This document shows, piece by piece, positions 6,767-13,980 of a stretch of 30,738 nt of DNA; the stretch's first letter is position 1, and each line of letters begins with the position of its first letter. The stretch is from DYJB01 sp963777165 (GTDB lineage: Bacteria; Chloroflexota; Anaerolineae; Anaerolineales; E44-bin32). Location: contig CAVZPO010000024.1 of the NCBI GenBank assembly GCA_963777165.1, forward strand, positions 1-30,738, read 5' to 3'. Position numbers and translations under genes: made by a program. Under the pieces are notes generated by a model. That model worked only from the letters and a program-made list of their open reading frames with translations. It searched no databases and was not told where the DNA came from.

Positions 6767-7787
6767 TCCTGCCTCCTGCATGGGGGTTCAAATCATCGAC
6801 ACACGCGGGCCATGGCCGCCCGGTGAGCTGCTGCAGCGCCGTCCGCAAGCCCGGCCGTTCGAACAGCACCTCTCCCGTCGCCCCGTCTGCCACCCTGTTC
6901 CCGGCCTGCAGCACGATCGCCCGATCGGTGATAGCGGCGGCGAATTCGACATCATGCGTGGCCACAACCACCGACAGCCCCGCGCGCTTCCAGCTTCGCA
7001 CCCGTCGCGCCAGCCCCGCCTGCGACAGCGGGTCCATCCCCAGCGTCGGCTCGTCCAGCAGCACCACTCCCGGCCGGGCGATCATCACCGCTGCCAGGGC
7101 CGTGCGCTGCCTTTCGCCCGCGGAGAGGTCCCGCGGATAACGGTCGGCCAGCGGGGACAAACCGAACGCTTCGAGCATCGGATCCGGGAGATACTCAGCG
7201 ACGGGCGGCAGCCCATGGTAGCGCAGCGTGGTGAGCAGTTCGTCGCGCACCGTCTCGGCAAACAGGAAGGCGGATGGCCATTGCGGCAGATACGCCACCG
7301 CCCGCGCGCGTCCCGCCACCGGCAGCGAATGGATCGCCCGGCCGTCGATTTCGATCTCGCCTCGGTGGGCGAGCAGTCCCATCAAGCAGCGCAGCAGCGT
7401 CGTCTTTCCCGACCCGTTTCCCCCGAGCAGCGCCAACGCCTCTCCCTGCCGGACGTCGAAACTGATCTCACCCAGCGCGAAACCTGCCGGGTACTCGAAG
7501 CTCACCCCGCGGCATGTCAGGCGCCGGTCGCCGGTCGACGCATCGTGCGTTGGACGGTCGATGATCAGCAGCGCATTCCGCAGCCGTTCCCGAGGTTCCT
7601 CGGACAGGCCGGCGGGCAATCCCAGGCGTCGTTCCGCCTCGATGAGCGGCGGGCCGTATTCGAGCTGCGGGATCACATCGCCCGGTGTTCCCCAGGCAAC
7701 CAGCGTGCCCCCCGGCCCCAGTGCCGCCACCCGATCAGCTTCCGGGAGCATCCTGGCCAGCCGGTGCTCGCTGATCAGCGTCGTCAA
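6753..7787 (-). CDS. ECF-type transporter ATPase, C-terminal half of a double ATPase
   Basis: The frame directly follows the TGA that ends 7788-8363, in the same reading frame. Its first residues TTLISEHRLARML contain the switch His (H-loop) that belongs to the first ATPase domain, then ADRVAALGPGG continues that domain. The second ATPase runs from about residue 88: Walker A GGNGSGKT (122-129), Q-loop YLPQWP, signature LSAGERQRT (221-229), Walker B VVLLDEPTLGMD and H-loop VVVATHD. This is the layout of YkoD-like or EcfAA' proteins of ECF vitamin transporters. If made separately it would start at the TTG at 7785-7787. I see one interrupted double-ATPase gene of about 536 residues. The riboswitch upstream makes cobalamin or a precursor the likely cargo. 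Confidence 0.85.
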   Translation of the reverse strand: MTTLISEHRLARMLPEADRVAALGPGGTLVAWGTPGDVIPQLEYGPPLIEAERRLGLPAGLSEEPRERLRNALLIIDRPTHDASTGDRRLTCRGVSFEYPAGFALGEISFDVRQGEALALLGGNGSGKTTLLRCLMGLLAHRGEIEIDGRAIHSLPVAGRARAVAYLPQWPSAFLFAETVRDELLTTLRYHGLPPVAEYLPDPMLEAFGLSPLADRYPRDLSAGERQRTALAAVMIARPGVVLLDEPTLGMDPLSQAGLARRVRSWKRAGLSVVVATHDVEFAAAITDRAIVLQAGNRVADGATGEVLFERPGLRTALQQLTGRPWPACVDDLNPHAGGRNADD

Positions 7788-8363
7788 TCAATTCTCGCGC
7801 CACAGGTCGCGCAGCCAGTCGAAGATGCTTCGTGCGCCGTCGGCGTCCAACTGCGAGGTGGGTTCGTCGAGCACCAGCACGCGCGGTTCACGCACCAGCG
7901 CCGCCGCCACCGCCACGCGCTGTTGTTCGCCGCCCGAGAGCTGCTCCAACGGACGGTGGACCAGCGGGCCCAGATCCAACCGCTCGATCGTCGCCCGCAC
8001 CCGGCGTCCGATCTCGTCGCCGGGCAGGCCCTCGGCCTCCAGGCCAAAGGCCAGCTCATCCGTGATCGAGCGTGTGACGAAGCGCGTCGCCGGTTCCTGA
8101 AACGCGGTCCCGACGATTCCCGAGAGCTCGTACGGGCGGTGGGTGCGCGTGTCGCAACCGGCGATCCGCGCCCGGCCGGAGAACCGCCCTCCATAGAAGT
8201 GCGGGACCAGGCCATTGACTGTCCCGAGCAGCGTGCTCTTGCCGGAGCCCGACCGACCGGTGAGCAGGACGGTCTGCCCCGGATCGACGTGCAGACTGAC
8301 GGAGCTCAGTGCCGGCCCCGCCGCATGCGGGTAGCTGTAGGTCAGTCGATCGAGGTCAATCAT
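7788..8363 (-). CDS. ECF-type transporter ATPase, N-terminal half of a double ATPase
   Basis: The first ABC ATPase domain has Walker A GRSGSGKS (36-43), Q-loop TAFQEP, signature LSGGEQQRV (142-150) and Walker B VLVLDEPTSQLD. The frame stops at TGA (7788-7790) right before the expected H-loop, which is encoded in frame just downstream (see 6753-7787). A single GGA-to-TGA change would explain the break; sequencing error or a true nonsense mutation are both possible. The ATG at 8361-8363 overlaps the end of the T-component gene by eight bases. ECF ATPases power uptake of vitamins or metals together with a T and an S membrane protein. Confidence 0.88.
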   Translation of the reverse strand: MIDLDRLTYSYPHAAGPALSSVSLHVDPGQTVLLTGRSGSGKSTLLGTVNGLVPHFYGGRFSGRARIAGCDTRTHRPYELSGIVGTAFQEPATRFVTRSITDELAFGLEAEGLPGDEIGRRVRATIERLDLGPLVHRPLEQLSGGEQQRVAVAAALVREPRVLVLDEPTSQLDADGARSIFDWLRDLWREN

Positions 8364-9414
8364 GGTCAGTCAGGACGGCGGGCAAGCACAGCAAGGCCAC
8401 CCCCAGGCCGACGGGCCAGGAGAAGAGCGGCCACACGGCTCGCGGATACGGCTCGTAGGTGAGCAGCGCCGGGACGAGTGCAATGAGGACGATCACCGCC
8501 GCCAGCACTCCGAGGCATGTTCCGACGACCAGCGTGTCTGCGCGCCTCCAGGTTTCCGGGCGATAGCGGCTGCGGGTTCCGCCGCGCGTCAGGACTGCCA
8601 GGAGCAGGGCCGCACCGACCGCCGCCAACCCGGCCGCAATCCACACCCTGGACGGTGCGAGCCACCAAACGAAGACCCCCAGAGCGAACAGGCCGGCGCC
8701 GGCCCAGGCTGCGACGCGCGGCCTGCCCCGCGGACCTTCCGCGCCCCAGCCGCGCGTCGCCAGGCCCTCGCCCACCGTCATTGCCAACTCGAGGCTGAGG
8801 ATCACCAGCGGCGTCACGATGCCACGCAGATCGCGGAAACCGCGCGGCGAGTGGCCGCGCACCTGCTGCGACTCGCGCACCGCCTCGAACGAGCGGCGCG
8901 CCTGCGGAGCGAAGTTCATGGCGATCGAAGCGATGATGCCTGCAGGGGTCAGCCCGGCAGGCATGCGTCGCAGCAAATCGGTGGGACTGAGGAGCAGGCT
9001 GAAGGTCATCATCACCTGCAGCAGGCTGGCCAGCTGCAAACCGGCGATCGCCCCAAACAAGAGCGCTTCCAGGGTGTATGGGCCGCCGACCCAGCGTACG
9101 GGGAACTGGAAGAGTACCGTCTGGCCGGCGCGGCTGAAGACGAAGTTGAGGACGGTTGGGAAGGCCATCAATCCGGCCATCAGGCGCAGCGTGCCGGCCG
9201 AAGGACGCTGGCCGGTGGCGCGCCAGCGCACGGCCACGCCCGCCGCCGCGATCAGCATCAGATAGAACGGATTGCGGGCCAGCAGCGCAACACAGCCGGC
9301 GCTGCCAGCCCAGATCATCCAGGTCACCGGGTTCAGTGAGTTGCGGCCGATGATGATTCGCTCCCGGCTGGGTCTGGAAGGATCTCGAAGGAAGATCGGA
9401 CCTCCACCCCTCAC
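8356..9414 (-). CDS. ECF transporter T component, EcfT/CbiQ-like, with extra C-terminal membrane segments
   Basis: This membrane protein would couple the double ATPase to a substrate-binding S component. The N-terminus NSLNPVTWMIWAG and the following helices fit CbiQ/EcfT. The coupling helices have the Ala-Arg-Gly type signature: 'EAVRESQQVRGHSPRG' and 'GLATRGWGAEGPRGRPR'. After that point, where many T components end, about 110 more residues carry some four hydrophobic segments. The start is uncertain. The nearest standard codon is the GTG at 9412-9414, but it lies in a repeat; homology starts only near 9350. There GGGAG precedes three ATC codons (9349-9357) without any ATG, GTG or TTG. Codons before 9357 may be untranslated. 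Confidence 0.82.
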   Translation of the reverse strand: MRGGGPIFLRDPSRPSRERIIIGRNSLNPVTWMIWAGSAGCVALLARNPFYLMLIAAAGVAVRWRATGQRPSAGTLRLMAGLMAFPTVLNFVFSRAGQTVLFQFPVRWVGGPYTLEALLFGAIAGLQLASLLQVMMTFSLLLSPTDLLRRMPAGLTPAGIIASIAMNFAPQARRSFEAVRESQQVRGHSPRGFRDLRGIVTPLVILSLELAMTVGEGLATRGWGAEGPRGRPRVAAWAGAGLFALGVFVWWLAPSRVWIAAGLAAVGAALLLAVLTRGGTRSRYRPETWRRADTLVVGTCLGVLAAVIVLIALVPALLTYEPYPRAVWPLFSWPVGLGVALLCLPAVLTDHD

Positions 9415-9530
9415 CCCTCCCCCTGCGTGGGCTGACTTTCGCGTCCACGCGAATCCTGCAGGGAGACGGGAGTGACCTCCTGGAGGGTGGAGGGTCCTGC
9501 TAGCGGAGAGGGGGCCAGGGGATGAGGCAG
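9401..9530 (+). repeat. GC-rich dispersed intergenic repeat, copy 1
   Basis: Between the repeat-protein gene and the T-component gene lies a purine/pyrimidine-biased segment rich in CCTCACCCCTCCCC and its complement GGAGAGGGGGCCAGGGGATGAGG. Its right end closely matches the complement of the element at 29263-29340: both read GCGGAGAGGGGGCC/CA-GGGG-TGAGGC. Two copies in opposite orientation, with arms able to form hairpins, suggest a mobile or REP-like intergenic repeat family. Its effect on the operon transcript is unknown. Confidence 0.5.
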
Positions 9531-9538
9531 GAGGTGAG

Positions 9539-10585
9539 CTATTCCACATGCCCCTTGGCTGCGCGCCTGCGCAACACGCGTGTCGTCACGATGGCGACGA
9601 TCACCACAGCCACGACGCCCAGCCCGATCGCCAGCCACGGCGTCCCCGCAGGGATTGCAGTGTCCCGCCCGCCGACGAGTGCCAGCGCCGGGATCGCCTG
9701 GACAGTGGCAAGCAGGTTCTCGGACGAGGTAGCGACATTAAAGATGAACGCTCCGCTCGGAACCTGCAGCGACAGCAGCGCTTGCGCTGGGTCGTTCCAC
9801 GCGGAGAGGTCCTCTCCGGCGGCGACAAGGGCCTGCATCACCAGGGCGGTCGAGTTGGCATCCGTCGCTTCGCCAAAGGCGCTCGGCTTCTGATACGTCC
9901 ATCCTCCGTCGTCATTCTGGACCGAGCGGAAGTACTCCACGGATGGAGCGATCTCCTGACTCTGGCCGGCAGCGATCAGCGCCAGCACAGCCATCGCCGT
10001 CGTGTTGCTGTCACCGGCGCCGGGGGCCGTGTCACCATTGAACGAATAAGTACCATCGTCCAGTCGCGTCGCCAGCAGGCCGGAGATGGCGCCCTCCGGC
10101 ACCGGCTCGCTGGCGGCCGCCAAGGCCTGGAGGGCGAGCGCGCTGTCGAACGGTCCTCCGCCGAACAGGCCGGCCTCTTCCGAATAGTCGCCGAGGATTC
10201 CCGCGATCAGGTCGACGCCGCCGAAGGAGCGCGGGTCCGCGCCGGCGGCGATGGCAGCCAAGGCAAGCTTGGCAAACGCACCGGCCCCGGCGGTCGATCC
10301 TGAGGCCGCCGATTGTTCCAGGAAGTCCCGAGGGTTCTTCCCGCTTGCAGCAGTCCAGTCTCCGGGAGCCTGGCCGAGCGCGGCGATTGCCAGAAGCGCA
10401 TCGGCGGTTGCTCCCGGATCACTGCCGGGGACGAAACCGTTCGAAAAACCGCCGTCGGTCTGTTGTTGAGTCCGCAGCCACGCGGCCGCCGCCTGCATCG
10501 GACCGCTTGGCTTTTGAGCCGCGGCGGCCGTCGGCCAAACCATGCAGCCGGCAAGCGCGGCGGCCAAGACGAATCGTCGAATCAC
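9539..10585 (-). CDS. Secreted, C-terminally anchored protein with prenyltransferase/squalene-oxidase-like repeats
   Basis: The GTG at 10583-10585 is the start: AGGAGG lies six bases upstream, and the protein begins with a signal peptide (MIRRFVLAAALAGCMVW...AAAAQ). A Cys at 14 gives a lipobox-like LAGC, but cleavage after AAAA looks more likely. The mature part (25-310) has alpha/alpha toroid repeats with Gly-Gly turns: QQTDGGFSNGF, LFGGGPFDSALALQAL, LDDGTYSFNG, QNDDGGWTYQ and PSGAFIFN. A membrane helix (316-334) and Arg-rich tail end it. Vertebrate intrinsic factor and transcobalamin have the same alpha6/alpha6 fold. Control by a cobalamin riboswitch and position before an ECF transporter make a surface corrinoid-binding protein a good inference; enzymatic terpene cyclisation is unlikely for an exported protein. 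Confidence 0.85.
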   Translation of the reverse strand: MIRRFVLAAALAGCMVWPTAAAAQKPSGPMQAAAAWLRTQQQTDGGFSNGFVPGSDPGATADALLAIAALGQAPGDWTAASGKNPRDFLEQSAASGSTAGAGAFAKLALAAIAAGADPRSFGGVDLIAGILGDYSEEAGLFGGGPFDSALALQALAAASEPVPEGAISGLLATRLDDGTYSFNGDTAPGAGDSNTTAMAVLALIAAGQSQEIAPSVEYFRSVQNDDGGWTYQKPSAFGEATDANSTALVMQALVAAGEDLSAWNDPAQALLSLQVPSGAFIFNVATSSENLLATVQAIPALALVGGRDTAIPAGTPWLAIGLGVVAVVIVAIVTTRVLRRRAAKGHVE

Positions 10586-10626
10586 GTCGATCCTCCTGAG
10601 GGATGGATAGCGAGCCATAGATGGAA

Positions 10627-10665
10627 GAAACAAAAGGCCTTCGCTCAAGTCCTGGAAGCGAAGGC
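10627..10665 (-). terminator. Intrinsic terminator, expression platform of the cobalamin riboswitch
   Basis: On the minus strand GCCTTCGCT (10657-10665) pairs perfectly with AGCGAAGGC (10637-10645) around an 11-base loop, followed by CUUUUGUUUC. It lies between the riboswitch and the ribosome binding site of the repeat-protein gene. This is the expected place for ligand-dependent premature termination. Confidence 0.8.
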
Positions 10666-10721
10666 ACACCGGGGTTGATGCATGAGCGCCACCTCCTTTC
10701 CGCGAAGGGGAACGATGGGCA

Positions 10722-10884
10722 GGGTGGCGGCCGGTATCCTGGCTTGGACGGCCGGGCCGTGAAGCGTTCACACGGCCGCGGATTCATCCTTACAGTTGCG
10801 GGACAGCGCCGGACTTCCGCCGCAGGCGGTCACCGGCTTCCCCGTGGGAGGCCTCTGCATCCGGGCAAGAGGCCGCCGCCACCC
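10722..10884 (-). ncRNA. Cobalamin riboswitch
   Basis: Read on the minus strand, the conserved core of the adenosylcobalamin-type riboswitch is plain: GGGAAGCCGGTGA, then AAGTCCGGCGCTGTCCCGC, then the B12 box-like AACTGTAAGGATGAATCC, and finally CAAGCCAGGATACCGGCC. The closing helix P1 forms between GGGTGGCGGC (10875-10884) and GCCGCCACCC (10722-10731), a perfect 10-bp match. A sigma-70 promoter lies just upstream and an intrinsic terminator just downstream. High cobalamin should therefore switch off the repeat protein and the ECF transporter genes. No other operon in the window carries one. Confidence 0.92.
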
Positions 10885-10902
10885 TCGTCTCGATTAGCGG
10901 CG

Positions 10903-10932
10903 AGTATAGCGCGCCGGTGCCGGTGACGTCAA
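10903..10932 (-). promoter_or_regulatory. Sigma-70 promoter driving the riboswitch operon
   Basis: TTGACG (10927-10932) and TATACT (10903-10908) on the minus strand are 18 bases apart. The -10 element ends 18 bases before P1 of the riboswitch, so the transcript would begin about 10 bases before the aptamer. Confidence 0.75.
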
Positions 10933-10969
10933 GCTTCCTGCTTCGTTCCCCGTCCGTGCGGGAAATGCC

Positions 10970-10999
10970 TTGGCGCCATCCTCCGCAGCGTGGTACAAT
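10970..10999 (+). promoter_or_regulatory. Sigma-70 promoter of the cold-shock gene
   Basis: TTGGCG (10970-10975) and TACAAT (10994-10999) are 18 bases apart and about 45 bases upstream of the cold-shock start codon. It is back to back with the riboswitch promoter. RNase J may be read from the same promoter, since no better one is seen in the 109-base gap before it. Confidence 0.6.
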
Positions 11000-11043
11000 G
11001 CTTCCACATCTTTTCTTCCCTTCTCCGTTCGGAGCAGTCCTGC

Positions 11044-11256
11044 GTGGCCAAGCACACTACGGGCGTTGTTCGCTGGTTTGACGGATCCAAGGGCTACGGA
11101 TACATCCACGCTGAGAGCGGCGAGCAAGTGTTCGTCCACTACAGCGCGATTACGGGCCAGGGTGCCCCGCTTCTCGCCGAGGGCGAGCGCGTGGCCTTCT
11201 TCCTGGAACAAACCGTCCGCGGCCCCCAGGCATCCGACGTTACCCGCCTGAATTGA
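11044..11256 (+). CDS. Cold-shock domain protein (CspA family)
   Basis: A 70-residue single OB-fold RNA chaperone. TGVVRWFDGSKGYGYI contains the RNP1 motif (KGYGYI, residues 16-21), and VFVHYSAI holds RNP2 (29-33). Typical Csp RNP1 is KGFGFI; here both Phe are Tyr, which keeps the aromatic RNA-stacking surface. The GTG at 11044 is chosen because GGAG lies nine bases upstream and the protein then begins at the usual place. It binds single-stranded RNA or DNA and melts structure. Location directly before RNase J hints at a joint role in RNA turnover (inference). Confidence 0.92.
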   Translation: MAKHTTGVVRWFDGSKGYGYIHAESGEQVFVHYSAITGQGAPLLAEGERVAFFLEQTVRGPQASDVTRLN

Positions 11257-11365
11257 CGAACGCAACCTCCGGCTGTGCTGCCACCCCGAACGGCGATCGC
11301 GCCGCCGGGGCTTGGTCCTTTGGCGCGCCGGACGGAGCGGGAAGAAGCAAACGAGGAACGACTGA

Positions 11366-13006
11366 ATGTCTGACACACCTGTACGGCTGATCCCTCTCGG
11401 AGGTCTGGGAGAGATCGGCAAGAACATGATGGCCGTGGAGGCGGGCGACGCCATCCTGGTCATCGACACCGGGATCATGTTCCCGGAGAACGATATGCTC
11501 GGGATCGATTACATCATCCCGGACTTCACCTACCTGCGCGACAAGAAGCACAAGGTGCGCGGCATCGTGGTCACGCACGGCCACGAAGACCATACCGGCG
11601 CCATCCACCATGTGCTGGACGAGATCGGCGCCCCAATCTACGCCACGCCCCTCACCCGCGGTCTGCTGGAGGGCAAGCTCAACCGCAACTCCCAGCACAA
11701 GGCGACGCTTCACACCATCCAGGCGGGGGAGAGTCTGAAGATCGGCCCCTTCGGGCTCGAGTTCTTCCACGTCTGCCACTCGATCCCCGATGGGGTCGGG
11801 CTGGCCATCGACACGCCGCAGGGCATGCTGATCCACTCCGGCGACTTTAAGTTCGACCAGACGCCGGTCGACGGCTGGCCGACGGACTTTGCCAAGCTGA
11901 CCGAACTGGGCCAGCGCGGCGTGCTGGCGCTGCTGTCCGATTCGACCAACGCCGACAAGCGCGGCTGGACGCCGTCGGAACGCGTGATCGACGCCGCTTT
12001 CGATGACGTCTTCCGCCAGGCCGACGGGCGGATCCTGATCGGCACCTTTGCGTCGTTGATCTCGCGCATGTCGCAGGTCGCCGCCGCCGCCGAACGTTAC
12101 GACCGGGTGATGGCCTTCGTCGGCGCCAGCATGATCGAGAACGCCAAGATCGCCCGACGCCTGGGGTACCTCGACATCCCCGAGGATCGTATCGTCTCGC
12201 TCGACCAGGCGCTCGGCATGAAGCCCTCCCGGGTCGTAATGATGTGCACCGGGACGCAGGGCGAGCCTTCGTCCATCCTCGGCCGGCTGTCGGCCGGCAC
12301 CAACCGACAGTTCGAGATCCGCACCGGAGACACCGTCGTGCTCTCGTCGCACCCGATCCCGGGCAACGAGGAAATGGTGCATCGGACGATCAACCGGCTG
12401 CTGCAGCGCGGGGCGGACGTGATCTACGATGCCATCGCCCCGGTCCACGTTTCCGGCCATGCCAGCCAGGAGGAGCAGCGGCTGCTGCTCCAGACGGTGA
12501 AGCCCAAGTTCTTCGTCCCCATCCACGGCGAGCTGCGTCACCTGCGCCAGCACGCCCGGCTGGCACTCGAGACGGGCATCGAGGCATCGAATATCGCCGT
12601 GGTCGAGAACGGCACGGTGATCGAATTCCACAAGGGCCGCATGAGCATCGGCGAACGCGTCCCCGGCGGGTATGTCTTCGTCGACGGGCGCGGCGTGGGC
12701 GATGTCGGGCCGGAGGTGATGCGCGAGCGGGAAACGCTGGCCCGCGACGGCTTCGTGCTGGTGCATGTCCAGATCGACACCAAGACCGGTCGCCTGCGCG
12801 GCGAGCCGCAGATCACCACCCGCGGGTTCGTCGTCCTGCGCAACGGCGTGTCCCTGCTGGACACGGCCCGCTCACGCATCCGAGATCTGGTGAACTCAGC
12901 CAACGGGAACGACCTTCAGGCGCGCCTGGAGCGCGAGCTGGGCAAGTTGTTCTTCGGCGAGACCCGCCGGAACCCGATGGTGCTGGTGGTCCTCTCGGGC
13001 GGCTGA
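11366..13006 (+). CDS. rnj: Ribonuclease J (metallo-beta-lactamase/beta-CASP)
   Basis: RNase J has 5'-3' exonuclease and endonuclease activity and matures or degrades mRNA and rRNA. The metallo-beta-lactamase motif HGHEDHTGAI (His71, His73, Asp75, His76) binds two metals; further ligands lie in FFHVCHSIPDG and IHSGDFKFD. The beta-CASP domain shows LLSDSTNAD, and GTQGEPSSILGRLS. HVSGHASQEE and the HGELRH motif complete the active site. The C-terminus is the usual short dimerisation domain. The 546-residue length is normal and the gene is intact. The ATG at 11366 has GAGG nine bases upstream. RNase J is the main mRNA-decay enzyme in lineages lacking RNase E. Confidence 0.95.
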   Translation: MSDTPVRLIPLGGLGEIGKNMMAVEAGDAILVIDTGIMFPENDMLGIDYIIPDFTYLRDKKHKVRGIVVTHGHEDHTGAIHHVLDEIGAPIYATPLTRGLLEGKLNRNSQHKATLHTIQAGESLKIGPFGLEFFHVCHSIPDGVGLAIDTPQGMLIHSGDFKFDQTPVDGWPTDFAKLTELGQRGVLALLSDSTNADKRGWTPSERVIDAAFDDVFRQADGRILIGTFASLISRMSQVAAAAERYDRVMAFVGASMIENAKIARRLGYLDIPEDRIVSLDQALGMKPSRVVMMCTGTQGEPSSILGRLSAGTNRQFEIRTGDTVVLSSHPIPGNEEMVHRTINRLLQRGADVIYDAIAPVHVSGHASQEEQRLLLQTVKPKFFVPIHGELRHLRQHARLALETGIEASNIAVVENGTVIEFHKGRMSIGERVPGGYVFVDGRGVGDVGPEVMRERETLARDGFVLVHVQIDTKTGRLRGEPQITTRGFVVLRNGVSLLDTARSRIRDLVNSANGNDLQARLERELGKLFFGETRRNPMVLVVLSGG

Positions 13007-13032
13007 CGCCCAGGGCGCCTGCCCGGCAGGGC

Positions 13033-13038
13033 TATAAT
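13033..13038 (+). promoter_or_regulatory. Perfect -10 element TATAAT immediately before a start codon (possible leaderless transcript)
   Basis: TATAAT lies only nine bases upstream of the ATG of the parvulin lipoprotein gene. No clear -35 element is seen at the proper distance. Initiation at the usual distance would start the mRNA within a few bases of the ATG. No Shine-Dalgarno sequence is present (the spacer is cgcctcctc). Confidence 0.45.
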
Positions 13039-13047
13039 CGCCTCCTC

Positions 13048-13938
13048 ATGCGCGCATGGCATTGGATCGCTGCACTGGCCGTCGGTTTTCTGCTGGCAGG
13101 CTGCTCCGGGCTGCCCTTTGCTCCGGCAACGCCGACGCCCATTCCTCCTACTCCGAGCCCGACCCCCGAGCCGGTTGCCGCCCTCGTCAATGGCACCGCG
13201 ATCCGCGAGGCAGACCTTGAGCACGAAGTTGCCCGTTACGAGGCCGCCCAGCGCTCGCTTGGCATCGACCTTGCAACTACCGGGGACTACCGGACGGTGA
13301 TCCTCAACGCCTTAATCGACCGGCGCCTGCTGGCCGAGGCTGCTCGCGCTTCGGGGGCCAGCCTGGAGGCAGCCGAAGTCGAGACCCGGATTGAGGCACT
13401 GGCCGCCGAAATGGGAGGCTCCGACGTCATGGGCGCCTGGCTGGCCGCCAATGGATACTCGCTCGAGGAACTCAAGTCTGCCCTGGGCGAAGAGATCCTG
13501 GCGGCGATCACCGTCCAGCGCATTGCCGACGAGGTGCCGGCCACGGCCGAGCAAGTGCATGCCCGGCACATCCTGGTCGCCGACGCGGCGCTGGCGGCGG
13601 ACCTCCAAGGGCAACTGGCCGGCGGAGCGGATTTCGGCGAACTGGCGCAGTCGTACTCGCTGGACCTGAGCACGCGCGTGGCCGGAGGCGACCTGGGATG
13701 GTTTGCCCCGGGGACGCTGACGACGCCCGAGGTGGAGGCTGCCGCCTTCGCCCTGCAGCCCGGCGAGATCAGCGCCGTCGTGCAAAGCACGCTCGGGTAC
13801 CATCTGGTTGAAGTCGTCGAGCGCCAGGATCACCCGCTCGACCCCGAGACCTGGCGCCGGTTGCGCCAAGAGGCCGTCGAGGATTGGCTGACCGATCAGC
13901 GGTCTCAGGCGGTGATCGAGATCGTCACTACGCCTTAG
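13048..13938 (+). CDS. Parvulin-type peptidyl-prolyl isomerase lipoprotein (SurA/PrsA-like)
   Basis: This exported foldase would isomerise prolyl bonds outside the membrane. A lipoprotein signal peptide ends in LLAGC with the lipidated Cys19. A Pro/Thr linker (about 26-43, TPTPIPPTPSPTPEP) follows. Residues 44-165 form a SurA_N-like helical chaperone region starting VAALVNGTAIREADLEHEV. Residues 171-260 are the parvulin domain with HARHILVAD, DFGELAQSYS, GGDLGWFAPGT and STLGYHLVEVVER. It is 296 residues long and intact. The start has no Shine-Dalgarno sequence but sits nine bases after TATAAT. It follows RNase J by 41 bases and precedes another envelope protein gene by 42. Confidence 0.9.
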   Translation: MRAWHWIAALAVGFLLAGCSGLPFAPATPTPIPPTPSPTPEPVAALVNGTAIREADLEHEVARYEAAQRSLGIDLATTGDYRTVILNALIDRRLLAEAARASGASLEAAEVETRIEALAAEMGGSDVMGAWLAANGYSLEELKSALGEEILAAITVQRIADEVPATAEQVHARHILVADAALAADLQGQLAGGADFGELAQSYSLDLSTRVAGGDLGWFAPGTLTTPEVEAAAFALQPGEISAVVQSTLGYHLVEVVERQDHPLDPETWRRLRQEAVEDWLTDQRSQAVIEIVTTP

Positions 13939-13980
13939 GCGGGCTTAAGACGTTCGCCGGCAGGGCAGGGAGAGAGACCG

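Noticed and set aside
7788..7790. Selenocysteine or other recoding of the in-frame TGA
   Set aside because: ABC ATPases do not use selenocysteine at this site, no selenocysteine insertion hairpin is evident, and TGA is an ordinary stop for other genes here, for example the RNA methyltransferase.
6681..8462. A 593-codon open frame on the plus strand opposite the ECF ATPase genes
   Set aside because: Composition is rich in Arg, Gln and His without recognisable domains; the minus strand carries complete ABC ATPase motifs.
9539..10585. Terpene cyclase or protein prenyltransferase
   Set aside because: The protein is exported and membrane-anchored at its C-terminus, has no visible DxDD-type catalytic motif, and is controlled by a cobalamin riboswitch.
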